From contig CM045731.1 of NCBI GenBank assembly GCA_024760905.1, forward strand, positions 57,634,125 to 57,698,124: a stretch of DNA of 64,000 nucleotides, in the 5' to 3' direction. A program made the position numbers and the translations under genes. This document shows, in pieces, positions 10,975 through 20,420 of the stretch (positions within the stretch are counted from its first letter, which is position 1; each line of letters starts with the position of its first letter). The stretch comes from Plotosus lineatus. Lineage: Eukaryota; Chordata; Actinopteri; Siluriformes; Plotosidae. The notes below the pieces were generated by a model. That model searched no databases and had not been told where the DNA came from. It worked only from the letters and a program-made list of their open reading frames with translations.

Positions 10975-11235
10975 GGGGTTGAAGTTGTGAAACCTGTCTC
11001 CTCTAATTCCCATGCTAATCCTAAGCAATGCTAATTATCTCTGAGCCGGCCGAGTAACATGTGTGGGGTAATAATGATTCGCAGATGGATCTGCTGTTGG
11101 CGCCAAAGGAAAAGCAAACTTGTTCTCAGACTTTCCTCAAGTTAGTGTCTCGTTTTTCTTCCTCGCAGCTGAGTGCAACCATGAAAAGTTCAGAAATTCA
11201 GACTTTTAAAAAAGAGACATGTCAGTATTAAGTCC
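10975..11235. other. Unassigned, non-repetitive stretch with homeobox-like TAAT motifs
   Basis: Dense in TAAT/ATTA-type motifs (ctctaattcc, gctaattatc, ggtaataatg) and complex in composition, in contrast to the flanking CT tract. No coding frame. It could be a regulatory element, but the sequence alone does not show conservation. Confidence 0.3.
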
Positions 11236-11239
11236 AAAC

Positions 11240-11530
11240 ACCCTGCTGTGGACTGGTGACCTGCTCAGGGAGTAACTCTGCCGCTAGCCTTAAATCACAC
11301 AGCTGTTCACACCCATACTCACACCAATCTGGAACATACAACAACAACAGTCAGTTAGCCTAATGTGCATGTCTTCAGACAGTGTGAGGAAACTGGAGCA
11401 CCCTGAGGAAACCCACACAAGCACAGAGAGAACATACAAACTCCAAATAGAAATCCTTATTGAGTCTGGAACTCAAACCTAGGACCTTCTTACTGTGACG
11501 TGGACATGCTAACTGCTACACCACCACTGG
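11240..11530 (-). mobile_element. tRNA-derived SINE (family B), antisense
   Basis: The reversed body (ctgctgtggactggtgacct, gaggaaactggagcaccctg) is followed by a reversed head with B box (ggtttgagttcc in reverse, about 11468-11482) and A box (catgctaactgctacacc). Confidence 0.7.
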
Positions 11531-11651
11531 TATGTTTATTTAGCAAACCTGGCATCTTGGTGCAGTTAAAGGTTTCACAGACACTCACTGGGTTTCTGTT
11601 GTAATGGAACAAACAGAACTTCTCTGATTGCTGACTTTCTCTGTGAGTAGA

Positions 11652-11667
11652 AAGTGTGTGTGTGTGT

Positions 11668-11726
<59 letters not shown>

Positions 11727-11746
11727 CGAGAGAGAGAGAGAGACTC
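11652..11746. repeat. (TG)n followed by (AG)n microsatellite
   Basis: TG repeats from about 11655 to 11719 with one TA interruption, then an AG run to 11743. Confidence 0.95.
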
Positions 11747-12185
11747 CACTATCATTCTTGTATTGCCGCTGAGATTTTGGCATTGAGGTGTGTTTTCCAT
11801 CCGGGAGCAGGACCACATGTTATCACCAACATCCTTCCCAGATAGGAAGTTGAGTCTCTGCAGTTGTCATTATGCTCTTACTAGCATCCACGGGCAATTT
11901 ACCTTGTCACAGAATGGTTATTTCTGAGCTCCTGCTTTACCCATTTCTGTATCGTTTGTACAGAACAACATTCCTCAGGGGAAAAAAAGGAATAAAGGAA
12001 ACAGAGACATGATGCTGGAATAGAATTTAAAATCTTTCTTATATACTGGGAAGAAGATTGCAGTTTTGAATTTCTCTTGAGGGTCCCAAGTTCTACTTCT
12101 AGATGCACTCCTCTTCATGTCCTGATGTCACTGTGACGACATCCTGTCCGTACCTGTATAACATTACGTGTCACAAAGAAAGAAA

Positions 12186-12470
12186 ACAGTCAGGCTCCCA
12201 AGTGGTGCATCGACGAGGTTGCAGGTTTGAGTCCTGTTTGAGGCAGACAATCTGTAATTAGGAGTCCATGAGAGGTAATGGACTGAGCTCTCATGGGAGG
12301 ACGGATGATGTACGCTATCTCTTTAGGCTAATCATAGGCATCTGTGAGCTCCTTTGGACAAAGTGATTTCCCTTTGAGTGTGTTGGCACCGGAGAAGTTT
12401 GTGAAAGTGTCATGGAGGGAGCAAATGCTTGCTAACACCTATACCTGGTTGATGGTGGCAGTGTGTGATG
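12186..12470 (+). mobile_element. Possible tRNA-derived SINE of another family
   Basis: A head-like stretch 'ctcccaagtggtgcatcgac' followed by a B-box-like aggtttgagtcctg (12226-12239) suggests a tRNA-derived promoter. The body does not match the other SINEs in the window and no tail or target-site duplication could be found. Confidence 0.35.
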
Positions 12471-13255
12471 GGTAGCGGAAATAAGCTTGAGATGTAGGAA
12501 TTGACTTTGACCAAATTAGGGGGAGAATTTTTTTTTATAAGAAGGATTAAATCAATCAGAACGTGATGAAGAATTCCTGTTAGCACTTCAAAGTGGATTC
12601 TTTTTCAACAACGGTAAGAAAAAAAAAGATTGGGCTCCAGATGGACACACAGCTCAGGAACCATAGAACTTTCCACAGGTACTTCTTGGCCTTGGAGGGG
12701 GACATCTCCAACTCCCTCACCCACCCTGACAAGGATGCTGTTTTCAACTGAAATTTAACAGAAGATGCTTTCATGCCACTGTGCAGATGGTCAGCTGGCC
12801 ATGAATACAATTGGAGTTAAAGCTGGTGACCCCTGATCTGCTGGCAAGATTTGACCTAGACTGTATTTTAATCAACACACACATATATTATATATATATA
12901 TAAAAACAAACAAACAAAGTTTGTTTGTTTGTTGTTAATAGGGGGGAAGTTAAGGAAAATGCTGTAAAAACAAGGCCAATTATGCAAAAAAAAAAAAAAA
13001 ACCCCTCAACCAACGCAAACCCAAAATCTCCCATCACAGCTACTTACATTGCTACATCTGTGTGCGCACGAGCATCTGCACGCATGTGTGCGCGCACGTG
13101 AGTATGTATGTGTGTCGTCTTCTTCTCATGCAATACTATCTGTATGTGTGTGTATTTATATTTTACTTACATCCTATGTTATTTTTGTAATGTTTAATTG
13201 TTATTATAAGCATTTATAGCATTGAATATGTCCTTATTGATATTATATACACATA
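12471..13255. other. Unassigned AT-rich stretch with short simple repeats
   Basis: Holds (AT)n at about 12886-12902, a short palindromic 'aacaaacaaacaaagtttgtttgtttgtt'-type block near 12905-12935 and an A17 run at 12987. No gene is visible. Confidence 0.5.
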
Positions 13256-13257
13256 TA

Positions 13258-13457
13258 CTTGTCCTTCTCAAAAAATTAGCATATTGTGATAAAGTTCATT
13301 ATTTTCTGTAATGTACTGATAAAAATTAAACTTTCATATATTTTAGATTCATTGCACACCAACTGAAATATTTCAGGCCTTTTATTGCTTTAATATTGAT
13401 TATTTTGGCATACAGCTCATGAAAACCCAAAATTCCTATCTCAAAAAATTTGCATAT
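13258..13457. repeat. Left terminal inverted repeat of the Tc1-like element
   Basis: Near-identical to the reverse complement of 14615-14814. The outer direct repeat is at about 13261-13290 and the inner one at 13435-13457; these are the likely transposase-binding sites. Confidence 0.9.
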
Positions 13458-13586
13458 CATGAAAAGGTACTCTAAACGAGCTATTAACCTAATCATCTGA
13501 ATCAACCAATTAACTCTAAACACCTGCAAAAGATTCCTGAGGATTTTAAAAACTCCCAGCCTGGTTCAGTACTCAAAACCGCACTC

Positions 13587-14538
13587 ATGGATAAGACTGC
13601 CAACCTGACTGCTGTCCAGAAGGCCATCATTGACACCCTCAAGCAAGAGGCTAAGACACAGAAAGAAATCTCTGAGCGAATAGGCTGTTCCCAGAGTGCT
13701 GCATCAAGGCACCTCAGTGGGACGTCTGTGGGAAGGAAAAAGTGTGGCAGAAAACGCTGCACAACCAGAAGAGGTGACCGGACCCTGAGGAAGATTGTGG
13801 AGAAGGGCCGATTCCAGGCTTTGGGGGACCTATGGAAGCAGTGGACTGGGCTACAGGTGCCGCATTCCTTAGGTCAAGCCACTTTTGAACCAGAAACAGC
13901 GGCAGAAGCGCCTGACCTGGGCTACAGAGAAGCAGCACTGGACTGTTGCTCAGTGGTCCAAAGTACTTTTTTCGGATGAAAGCAAATTTTGCATGTCATT
14001 CGGAAATCAAGGTGCCAGAGTCTGGAGGAAGACTGGGGAGAAAGAAATGCCAAAATGCCTGAAGTCCAGTGTCAAGTACCCACAGTCAGTGATGGTCTGG
14101 GGTGCCATGTCAGCTGCTGGTGTTGGTCCACTGTGTTTTATCAAGGGCAGGGTCAATGCAGCTAGCCATCAGGAGATTTTGAAGCACTTCATGCTTCCAT
14201 CTGCTGAAAAGCTTTATGGAGATGAAGATTTAATTTTTCAGCACGACCTGGCACCTGCTCACAGTGCCAAAACCACTGGTAAATGGTTTACTGCCCATGG
14301 TATTACTGTGCTCAATTGGCCTGCCAACTCTCTTGAGCTGAACCCCATAGAGAACCTGTGGGATATTGTGAAGAGAAAGTTGAGAAACACCAGACCCAAC
14401 ACTGTGGATGAGCTTAAGGCTGCTATCGAAGCATCCTGGGCCTCCAGAACACCTCAGCAGTGCCATAGGCTGATTGCCTCCATGCCACGCCACATTGAAG
14501 CAGTCATTTCTGCAAAAGGATTCCAGACCAAGTATTGA
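13587..14538 (+). pseudogene. Tc1-like transposase, frame-broken
   Basis: The N-terminal part (13587 to about 13860) starts MDKTANLTAVQKAIIDTLK and holds a paired-like helix-turn-helix (KEISERIGCSQSAASRHL) followed by a basic GRKKCGRKR stretch. The C-terminal part, in another frame from 13885, is the DDE catalytic domain: first Asp in LFSDESKF, second Asp in FQHDLAPAH, and Glu in LELNPIENLW, the DD34E pattern of Tc1. It ends at a stop at 14536. Around 13850-13890 part of the second DNA-binding module is deleted, which also shifts the frame. In Tc1 elements this enzyme excises and reinserts the element at TA sites. This copy cannot make it. Confidence 0.92.
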
Positions 14539-14614
14539 GTGCATAACTGAACATAATTATTTGAAGGTTGACTTTTTTTTGTATTAAAAACACTTTTTTT
14601 ATTGGTCAGATGAA

Positions 14615-14814
14615 ATATGCTAATTTTTTGAGATAGGAATTTTGGGTTTTCATGAGCTGTATGGCAAAATCATCAGTATTAAAGCAATAAAAGCCCTGAA
14701 ATATTTCAGTTTGTGTGCAATAAATCTAAAATATACAAAAGTTTAATTTTTATCAGTATATTACAGAAAATAATGAACTCTATCACAATATGCTAAATTT
14801 TTGAGAAGGACTAG
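14615..14814. repeat. Right terminal inverted repeat of the Tc1-like element
   Basis: Reverse-complement partner of 13258-13457, with its inner repeat at 14615-14637 and outer repeat ending at 14814. Confidence 0.9.
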
Positions 14815-14916
14815 TACATGTACATATATGTCAGTCAGGGGAGGTTGGAGGGGTGATCCTACTTTTTGGATTTCGATGGTCACGGAGGGATCTCGATCCC
14901 AATTAACCACAAAAAG

Positions 14917-14970
<54 letters not shown>
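14917..14970. repeat. (AT)n microsatellite
   Basis: TATATA run with one TACATA interruption, abutting the left end of the TIR element at 14971. Confidence 0.9.
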
Positions 14971-14973
<3 letters not shown>

Positions 14974-15130
14974 TTGTACCTCATCTTACGAAATTAATCT
15001 GTTCCAGAAGTTACCTTTTAAGGCCTCCTGCTTCAATATCGTACCGATGGTAGATGGGTTTGGCCATATTCCTTTGCGATATCATTCAACTGCATGCCAC
15101 AAGCCCATTTCTTCTTTTCACTCAGTGTGC

Positions 15131-15179
<49 letters not shown>

Positions 15180-15216
15180 CGCGCGCTTGTGTTGACCATG
15201 TCTTCTGAGCAGTTAT
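14971..15216 (+). mobile_element. Non-autonomous TIR DNA transposon, left part
   Basis: Begins with cagttgtacctcatcttacg, whose reverse complement, with a few changes, ends the right part near 20315 (aatttcataaggtgaggtac). The interior is non-coding and includes a (GT)n run at 15133-15174. A second copy lies at 22775-23422. The element is interrupted at 15216/19823 by an LTR retrotransposon. The superfamily is not assigned; the flanks are AT repeats, so the target duplication cannot be read. Confidence 0.75.
15133..15182. repeat. (GT)n microsatellite inside the TIR element
   Basis: About 21 GT units followed by a GC-alternating stretch. The second copy of the element has a GT tract at the same place (22893-22930). 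Confidence 0.9.
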
Positions 15217-15592
15217 TGTTATGGTCTGTGCTGGCTGGTGGCATTAAATCAATTAATTCTAGTCATTTCAGGCGCTGGCAAGGGGCGTGGCTGTTGCCGG
15301 TAGGCGAGTTCCAGAAGAGCGCACCTGGTCCCACTCTGCAATCAGCAAACAGCCAGCTATAAATGGGAGCGGCGTGCTTCCCTCCGATGTCAGAAGATTG
15401 TCTTTCCAGTGATTCCATTCCTCTGCTTTCTCTCTGACCCCTGGTATCTTGCTTCTTGCTCGACCAGTTCCATTGATTTATTATTCTCGTGATTTAGAGT
15501 TCCAAAAGAACTCTAGAAGTGCAAAATAAAATTGTTGAATCTTCTTATGGACTCCTGTCTCTGGGTCCAGCGTATACACTCCAGGTGCAACA
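15217..15592 (+). repeat. 5' LTR of the first sushi-type element
   Basis: 376 bp, TG...CA. Contains a TATA box (15358-15364), a predicted transcript start about 15389 and an AATAAA signal (about 15526). It has about a 15-bp extra segment (aaaagaactctagaag region, near 15505) compared with the 3' LTR, and further differences near 15235-15270. Confidence 0.92.
15358..15364 (+). promoter_or_regulatory. TATA box of the 5' LTR
   Basis: tataaat, 31 bases before the 11-nt motif at 15389 that is complementary to the primer site. The same 31-base spacing occurs in the second element (53389 to 53358), which supports 15389 as the transcript start. Confidence 0.75.
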
Positions 15593-15593
15593 G

Positions 15594-15604
15594 AATCTTC
15601 TGAC
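15594..15604 (+). other. Predicted self-primer binding site
   Basis: aatcttctgac, one base after the 5' LTR, is the exact reverse complement of gtcagaagatt at 15389-15399, the predicted 5' end of the transcript. In Tf1 and sushi elements the first 11 nt of the RNA anneal here and prime minus-strand DNA synthesis instead of a tRNA. Confidence 0.75.
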
Positions 15605-15611
15605 CTGAAAC

Positions 15612-16150
15612 ATGGACCCAGCGCAGACCGTGCAGCTTCAGCAGACACTATCCGACCAGGGCGCCCTGCTGGGATGGACGCTGTCGCCACTCATCTTGCT
15701 GCCACGACCCCGCCCCCTCACCCTTCACTTTCCGCTTTGGCAGCAGCGCCAACGCCAGTTATACTCCCTGCACACCGAGAACCACTTATTCCCACGATCG
15801 GCTTCTGCGCATGATTCCTTCATCAGTGTTCGCTCGTCTTCAGCCAGGAGCCACTCACATACTCCACCGATCAAGCAAAAACTGCCTTCATCATGAGCCA
15901 GGGAGGAGGTGACCAGTTTTATCTACCTGTCCTCAAGCCACTCCGAAAGTCCCAAGGAGGCCACACCTTGAACTCACTCTCATTTCCCCCTTTGATGAAA
16001 GATGATGGTCAAGAACCCATGCAGGTCAACCGCACCAGACTGATGGCTGAGGAGAGGCACCGGCGGCTGGCCAACGGTCTCTGCATCTACTGCGCTGAGA
16101 AGGGCCATTACCTCGCCCAGTGCCCCGTGCGGCAGGGTCTGATAGTGTGA
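15612..16150 (+). pseudogene. Gag of the first sushi-type element, internally deleted
   Basis: The start MDPAQTVQLQQTLSDQGALL (15612) is of the sushi Gag type. It soon leaves the frame, and a fragment QAKTAFIM (about 15872-15895) belongs to the capsid region. The last part (15893-16150) holds a CCHC zinc knuckle, [14 protein letters not shown], near its end. Most of the capsid domain is missing compared with sushi Gags of several hundred residues, so this copy could not build particles. The Gag knuckle normally binds the element's RNA. Confidence 0.8.
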
Positions 16151-16169
16151 TAGGATCCTCCACGACACC

Positions 16170-16530
16170 CGGGAAGCACCTGCAAGTTCAAGGTACGCTA
16201 CACTCTGCACAACACTCTTGTCCTGTAGACTTATTAATTGACTCAGGCGCTGAAGCTAACTTCATCGATCCGGGGATGGTTGAGTTCCACAACCTGCCCA
16301 TGTATGAACTCGAGAACCCCAAGGAGTTAGTGGCCATTGATGGCCGACTCATAGCTCGCGTCACGCACAAGACCAAGCCGGTTAAGCTCAGTATGTCCGG
16401 TAACCACCAGGAATATTTGGAGCTGTTTGTTCTCTCTGCCTCTCTCTCCCCTAGTGTTGAGGTGGCCATGGTTACAGACCCAAAATCCCCACAGCAACTG
16501 GCACACCCTCACCATATACAGCTGGAGTGA
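16170..16530 (+). pseudogene. Retroviral-type aspartic protease fragment of the first sushi element
   Basis: Within an open stretch to 16530 the active-site text VDLLIDSGAEANFID is present (Asp-Ser-Gly triad), followed by the flap-like region and a VAIDG motif. This domain normally cleaves Gag-Pol. The frame stops at 16528 and resumes elsewhere for RT. Confidence 0.8.
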
Positions 16531-16839
16531 CTACAGTCTGAAACGCTGTTTAATGGCGGCTGTACCCTCCCAAGCTTCACGAACCCCGGTCGACCTGGAG
16601 GATCTGGACTTAGCTGGCGTGCCAAACGAATATCATGACCTGCAATAGGTCTTCAGCAAGGACCAGGCTCGCTCATTACCTCCTCATCGACCATACGACT
16701 GCTCCATTGCCCTACTCCCAGGTTTCACGCTCCCTTCCCAGCGATTATACAACCTCTCGAAGCCGAAGAAATACACCATGTAGGCATATATTAACGAGTC
16801 ACTGGCTGCAGGTCTCATTCGGCCCTCATCTTTTTCGGT

Positions 16840-17503
16840 AGGTGCTGGGTTCTTCTTCGTCAAAAAGAAAGACAAGATCCTGAGACCTTGCATCGATTAC
16901 ACGGGCCTGAACCATATCGGCATTAAAAACACGTACCCTCTCCCTCTAATCGATTCAGCCTTCACCCCTCTCCACGATGCTACCAGTTTTTCCAAGCTGG
17001 ACCTGAGAAACGCCTACCATTTAGTCCAAATTCGGGAGGGGACGAGTGGAAGATGGCCTTCAATATGCCCCTGAGGCACTTTGAATATTTGGTCATGCCA
17101 TTCAGACTAACCAATGCCCCGGCGGTTTTCCAAGCTCTGGTCAACGATGTGCTTAGGGACATGCTGAATTGCTTTTGTATTCGTGTACCTTGACGACATC
17201 CTGATCTTCTCTAGAGACAAAGATGAGCATCTCCGCCACGTGAGAATGGTACTAAAGAGGCTCCTAGAGAACAAACTTTTCGTTAAAGGAGAAAAATGTG
17301 AGTTTCATGTCCCCACAGTCTCCTTCCTGGGGTTCATCGTGGAGAAGGGTCAGATAAGACCCAATCCAGCGAAGGTGACGGCAGTGGCGGAGTGGCCGAC
17401 TCCTGGGACACAGAAACAGCTGCAGAGGTTCCTGAGGTTCGCAAACTTCTATCACCAATTTGTGCGGGACTACAGCTGCCTCACAGCCCCCCTCACACAG
17501 TAG
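16840..17503 (+). pseudogene. Reverse transcriptase of the first sushi element, broken
   Basis: RT blocks are seen in order but in changing frames. [16 protein letters not shown] lies near 16850-16900, [15 protein letters not shown] near 16987-17030, [13 protein letters not shown] near 17095-17135 and the catalytic [15 protein letters not shown] block at 17183. The thumb/connection block ([37 protein letters not shown]) follows to about 17480. At least one single-base shift lies at 17160-17183, just before the catalytic aspartates, and a stop at 17501 ends the open part. Confidence 0.85.
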
Positions 17504-17960
17504 ACATCACCCAAAACACCGTTCCAGTGGTCCCCAAGTGCCCAAGCGAAGTTTGACAGGCTGAAGGCTAAATTTGTCAATTCGCCTGTACTGATCCACC
17601 CGGACACCTAGCTGCAGTTTGTCGTGGAAGTCGATGCTTCAGACTCAGGGGTGGGGCAGTTCTCGCCCAACGGTCTCCCACAGACCAGAAGCTACACCCA
17701 TGTGCCTCCTTCTCCCATTGCTTGTCCCCGGCGGAACAGAATTATGATGTTGGGAATCGTGAGCTGCTGGTGGTGGTCTTGGAGCTCCAGGAGTGGAGAC
17801 ACTGGCTGGAAGGGGCAGCCCACCCCTTCGTGGTCTGGACCGACCATAAAAACCTATCCTACCTCCGTATAGCCAAGAGGTTGAACTCCCGTCAGGCATG
17901 ATGGTCACTCTACTTGGGAAGGTTCAACTTCACACTAACATACCAACCCAGCTCCCAGAA
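17504..17960 (+). pseudogene. RNase H region of the first sushi element
   Basis: [12 protein letters not shown] (17617-17650) corresponds to the first RNase H Asp block. Later text in shifted frames corresponds to the [11 protein letters not shown] block (about 17836-17870). Several stops and shifts are present. Confidence 0.75.
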
Positions 17961-18159
17961 TACGAAGCAAGACGCTCTCTCCAGACAGTTCTCCTCGGGG
18001 GAAGACACTACATCCTGCCCGCCTCCTGTATGTTTGGAGCAGCTCAATGGGAGGTAGAACGGCTAGTTTGGGACGCCCATCAGGGGGAACCTGACCCCAT
18101 CGGATGACCCCAAAGTCGACTATATGTTCCCCCGCTGGCCAGAACCCCAGCACTCCAGT

Positions 18160-18640
18160 GGGCTCACTCCTCAAAATTAGCCTGCCACCCTGGAGCCAAC
18201 CAAACTCTCTTGCTGCTCCAACAACGCTTCTGGTGGCCAGTGATGTCAGCTGGCACCAGGGAGTTTGTGGGAGTGTGTGCTAGCTGTGCCCGGAGCAAGT
18301 CCTCCCATCGTGCACCCATGGGTCTCCTCCAACCCGTACCTGTTCCCCATCGTCCCTGGTCGCACATTGCGGTGGACTTTGTCACGGGTTTACCCCTATC
18401 CGAGGGCAACACTGTTATTCTGATGATAGTGGACCAGTTCTCCAAGGTGCTTCACTTCGTCGCCCTACCCAAACTCCCCTCAGCGATGGAAACAGTTGGT
18501 TTCCTGGTCCAACATGTCTTTTGCCTCCATGGCATTCCAAGGACGTCGTTTCAGACTGGGGCCCCCAGTTTGCATCTAGAGTTTAGAAGGCGTTCTGTGA
18601 CACCCTGGGAGTCTCCTGCAGCTTGACCTCTGGCTACCAT
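18160..18640 (+). pseudogene. Integrase (zinc finger and core) of the first sushi element
   Basis: The open stretch 18210-18626 starts in the HHCC zinc region ([20 protein letters not shown]) and continues into the core with [25 protein letters not shown], the first catalytic Asp region, and [13 protein letters not shown]. The second Asp block (SDxG) has lost its reading (SFQTGAP) and the frame shifts at about 18600. Integrase inserts the cDNA; this copy is dead. Confidence 0.85.
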
Positions 18641-18793
18641 CCTGAGTCGAACGGGCAGGCGGCATGAGCGAATCAAAGCCTCGGATCCTCCCTGTGCTGC
18701 GTCGCCTCCCACCTCCCAGCCTCCTGGGCCACGCACCTCACATGGAGCGAATACGAATACGCACACAACTCTCTGGTCTGCGCCGCCACCGGG

Positions 18794-19445
18794 ATGGCCC
18801 CCTTCATGGTGATTAATGGTTTCCAGCCTCCCCTGTTTCCCAGCCAGGAGGTCAAAGTGGCCATTCCATCTGTCCAGGCACAGTTTCGCAGAGCACGCCA
18901 GGTCTGGAAACAAGCACGGGCTGCCCTGGAACGAACAGTTGCCCGAAACCGGAGGATTGCCGATCGTCATCGAACCCCAGCACCTCCCTACACAGTTGGG
19001 CAACAAGTGTGGCTCTCCTCCCAGGACCTGCCTCTGCAAGTCGAATCTAAGAAACTGTCTCCCAGATGCATTGGGCCCTATGCAATAGAAAAAATTATAA
19101 TCCCCAGTACCGTCTGACTAAAACTCCCATCCTCACGCAAGGTACACCCAGTATTCCATGTTTCCCTGATTAAGCCCATGGTAGAAAGTCCCCCCCCCCA
19201 CCCCCCACCGACCCCCCACCCCCTCCTCCCCGGCTGATTGATGGACATCCCACATACACAGTCAACCGTATCTTCGATGTATGCAGACGGGATCGAGGTT
19301 TTTAGTACCTAGTGGACTGGGAGGGGTATGGACCTGAAAAACACTCATGGATTCCCCGCTCCCTAATCCTGGACCCAGACTTATTAGACAAGTTTTATCG
19401 CCAGTTCCCAGACAAGTCTGGTCGTGCGCCAGGTGGCGCCCCTTA
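18794..19445 (+). pseudogene. Integrase C-terminus and chromodomain of the first sushi element
   Basis: 18794-19117 reads [46 protein letters not shown], and [12 protein letters not shown], the usual GPY/F-type C-terminal module. Further on, 19303-19445 reads [19 protein letters not shown] and [13 protein letters not shown], a chromodomain core that targets chromatin marks in chromoviruses; a TAG stop (19304) and poly-C slippage (19190-19215) interrupt it. Confidence 0.85.
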
Positions 19446-19460
19446 AGGGGGGGGGGGTAC
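19446..19460 (+). other. Polypurine tract of the first sushi element
   Basis: An A/G run dominated by 12 G residues immediately before the 3' LTR, the normal position for the plus-strand primer. Confidence 0.75.
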
Positions 19461-19822
19461 TGTTATGGTCTGTGCTGGCTGGCAGTATTAACTCTTTCTT
19501 CAGTCATTGCAGGCGCTGGCGAGGGACATGGCTGTTGCCGGTAGGCGAGTTCCAGAAGAGCCCACCTGTTCCCACTCTGCAATCAGCAAACAGCCAGCTA
19601 TAAATGGAAGCAGCGTGCTTCCCTCCGATGTCAGAAGATTGTCTTCCCAGTGATTCCATTCCTCTGCTTTCTTTCTGACCCCTGGTATCTTACTTCGTGC
19701 TCGACCAGTTCCATTGATTTATTATTCCCGCGATTTAGAGTTCCAAGTGCAAAATAAAATCGTTGAATCTTCTTATGGTCTCCTGCATCTCTGGGTCCGA
19801 CGCATACACTCCAGGTGCAACA
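19461..19822 (+). repeat. 3' LTR of the first sushi-type element
   Basis: 362 bp, TG...CA, clearly homologous to 15217-15592 and keeping the TATA box and gtcagaagatt motif. Differences from the 5' LTR include a missing ~15 bp block and changes near 19485-19505. Confidence 0.92.
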
Positions 19823-20315
19823 GTTATAATCATACAAATGTTCATGCAAGGTTAAAAGCCTGAGCCAAAAAATAAAGTTGCAATGAGCACACTCAAAAAA
19901 CTCACAAAACAACAGTAACTCTGTCCTTTACACGAAAAGAATCATGTGTATTATGGAGATGCAGCTCCAAAATAGCCAATGGGAGGGAGCTGCATCATCC
20001 CTCCTAGCCAATGGGAGGCCAGCGGGGTGTGATGTTGGGAGATAGTCAATGGGAGGCCAGTGGGGTGGGACATTGGTAGATAGCCAATGGGGGTCCAGCA
20101 GAGCAGGATGTTGAGAGATAATCAATGGGAGGCCAGCCGGGCAGGATGTTGGGAGATAGTCAGTGGGAGAGCAACTCGTGCATTGTTTGAATTTTTGAGA
20201 TGGTGCTTTTGTAATGTGAATTTGTTTCATATCCAGAGACAAAAATTTTATGAACATGCGTTTCGTAACCTGGATTTTTCATTTGTTGGGAATTTCATAA
20301 GGTGAGGTACCACTT
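19823..20315 (+). mobile_element. Non-autonomous TIR DNA transposon, right part
   Basis: Continues the element begun at 14971. It has internal imperfect repeats of 'gccaatgggaggccagcggg' type (about 19975-20170) and ends in aatttcataaggtgaggtac. Removing the LTR element and one gttat gives a sequence that aligns with the uninterrupted copy at 22775-23422. Confidence 0.8.
19975..20175. repeat. Minisatellite-like repeats, unit about 40-45 bp
   Basis: Four to five imperfect units built on gccaatgggaggccagcggg and gatgttgggagatagtcaat. Fewer units are present in the copy at 23095-23240, so the array has changed length. Confidence 0.7.
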
Positions 20316-20420
20316 TATATATATACAATGCTGTGCCTTCCCTGTGAACAATAAAGCACACCCATTTGCATAGATGAAACGGGGAAATCGTAGTCACTGT
20401 TAGAGATGCAGAGAAACACC

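Larger units (their letters stand above)
13258..14814 (+). mobile_element. Tc1-like DNA transposon, full length (1557 bp), inactive
   Basis: The ends are 200-bp inverted repeats (13258-13457 and 14615-14814). Each contains an outer and an inner copy of a short motif (ccttctcaaaaaattagcat outside, cctatctcaaaaaatttgca inside), the IR/DR layout seen in Sleeping Beauty-type elements. TA dinucleotides flank both ends (13256-13257, 14815-14816), the Tc1/mariner target duplication. The interior holds one transposase gene, broken by a deletion. The two inverted repeats differ by only a handful of bases, so the insertion is not very old. Confidence 0.95.
15217..19822 (+). mobile_element. Sushi-type Ty3/Gypsy chromovirus, full structure, inactive
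   Basis: Two LTRs (15217-15592, 19461-19822), both starting TG and ending CA, flank gag, protease, RT, RNase H, integrase and chromodomain remains in that order. Five-base duplications gttat lie at 15212-15216 and 19823-19827. The primer site beside the 5' LTR looks self-primed and the polypurine tract is a G run before 19461. Pol order, the CCHC gag knuckle and a C-terminal chromodomain place it in the chromovirus/sushi group. Gag has a large internal deletion, and stops and frameshifts occur throughout pol. It has inserted into a TIR DNA transposon. Confidence 0.93.

Noticed and set aside
10547..11034. Overlapping Ser/Leu-rich open frames that look like membrane proteins
   Set aside because: They are translations of a CT-rich simple repeat in all frames.
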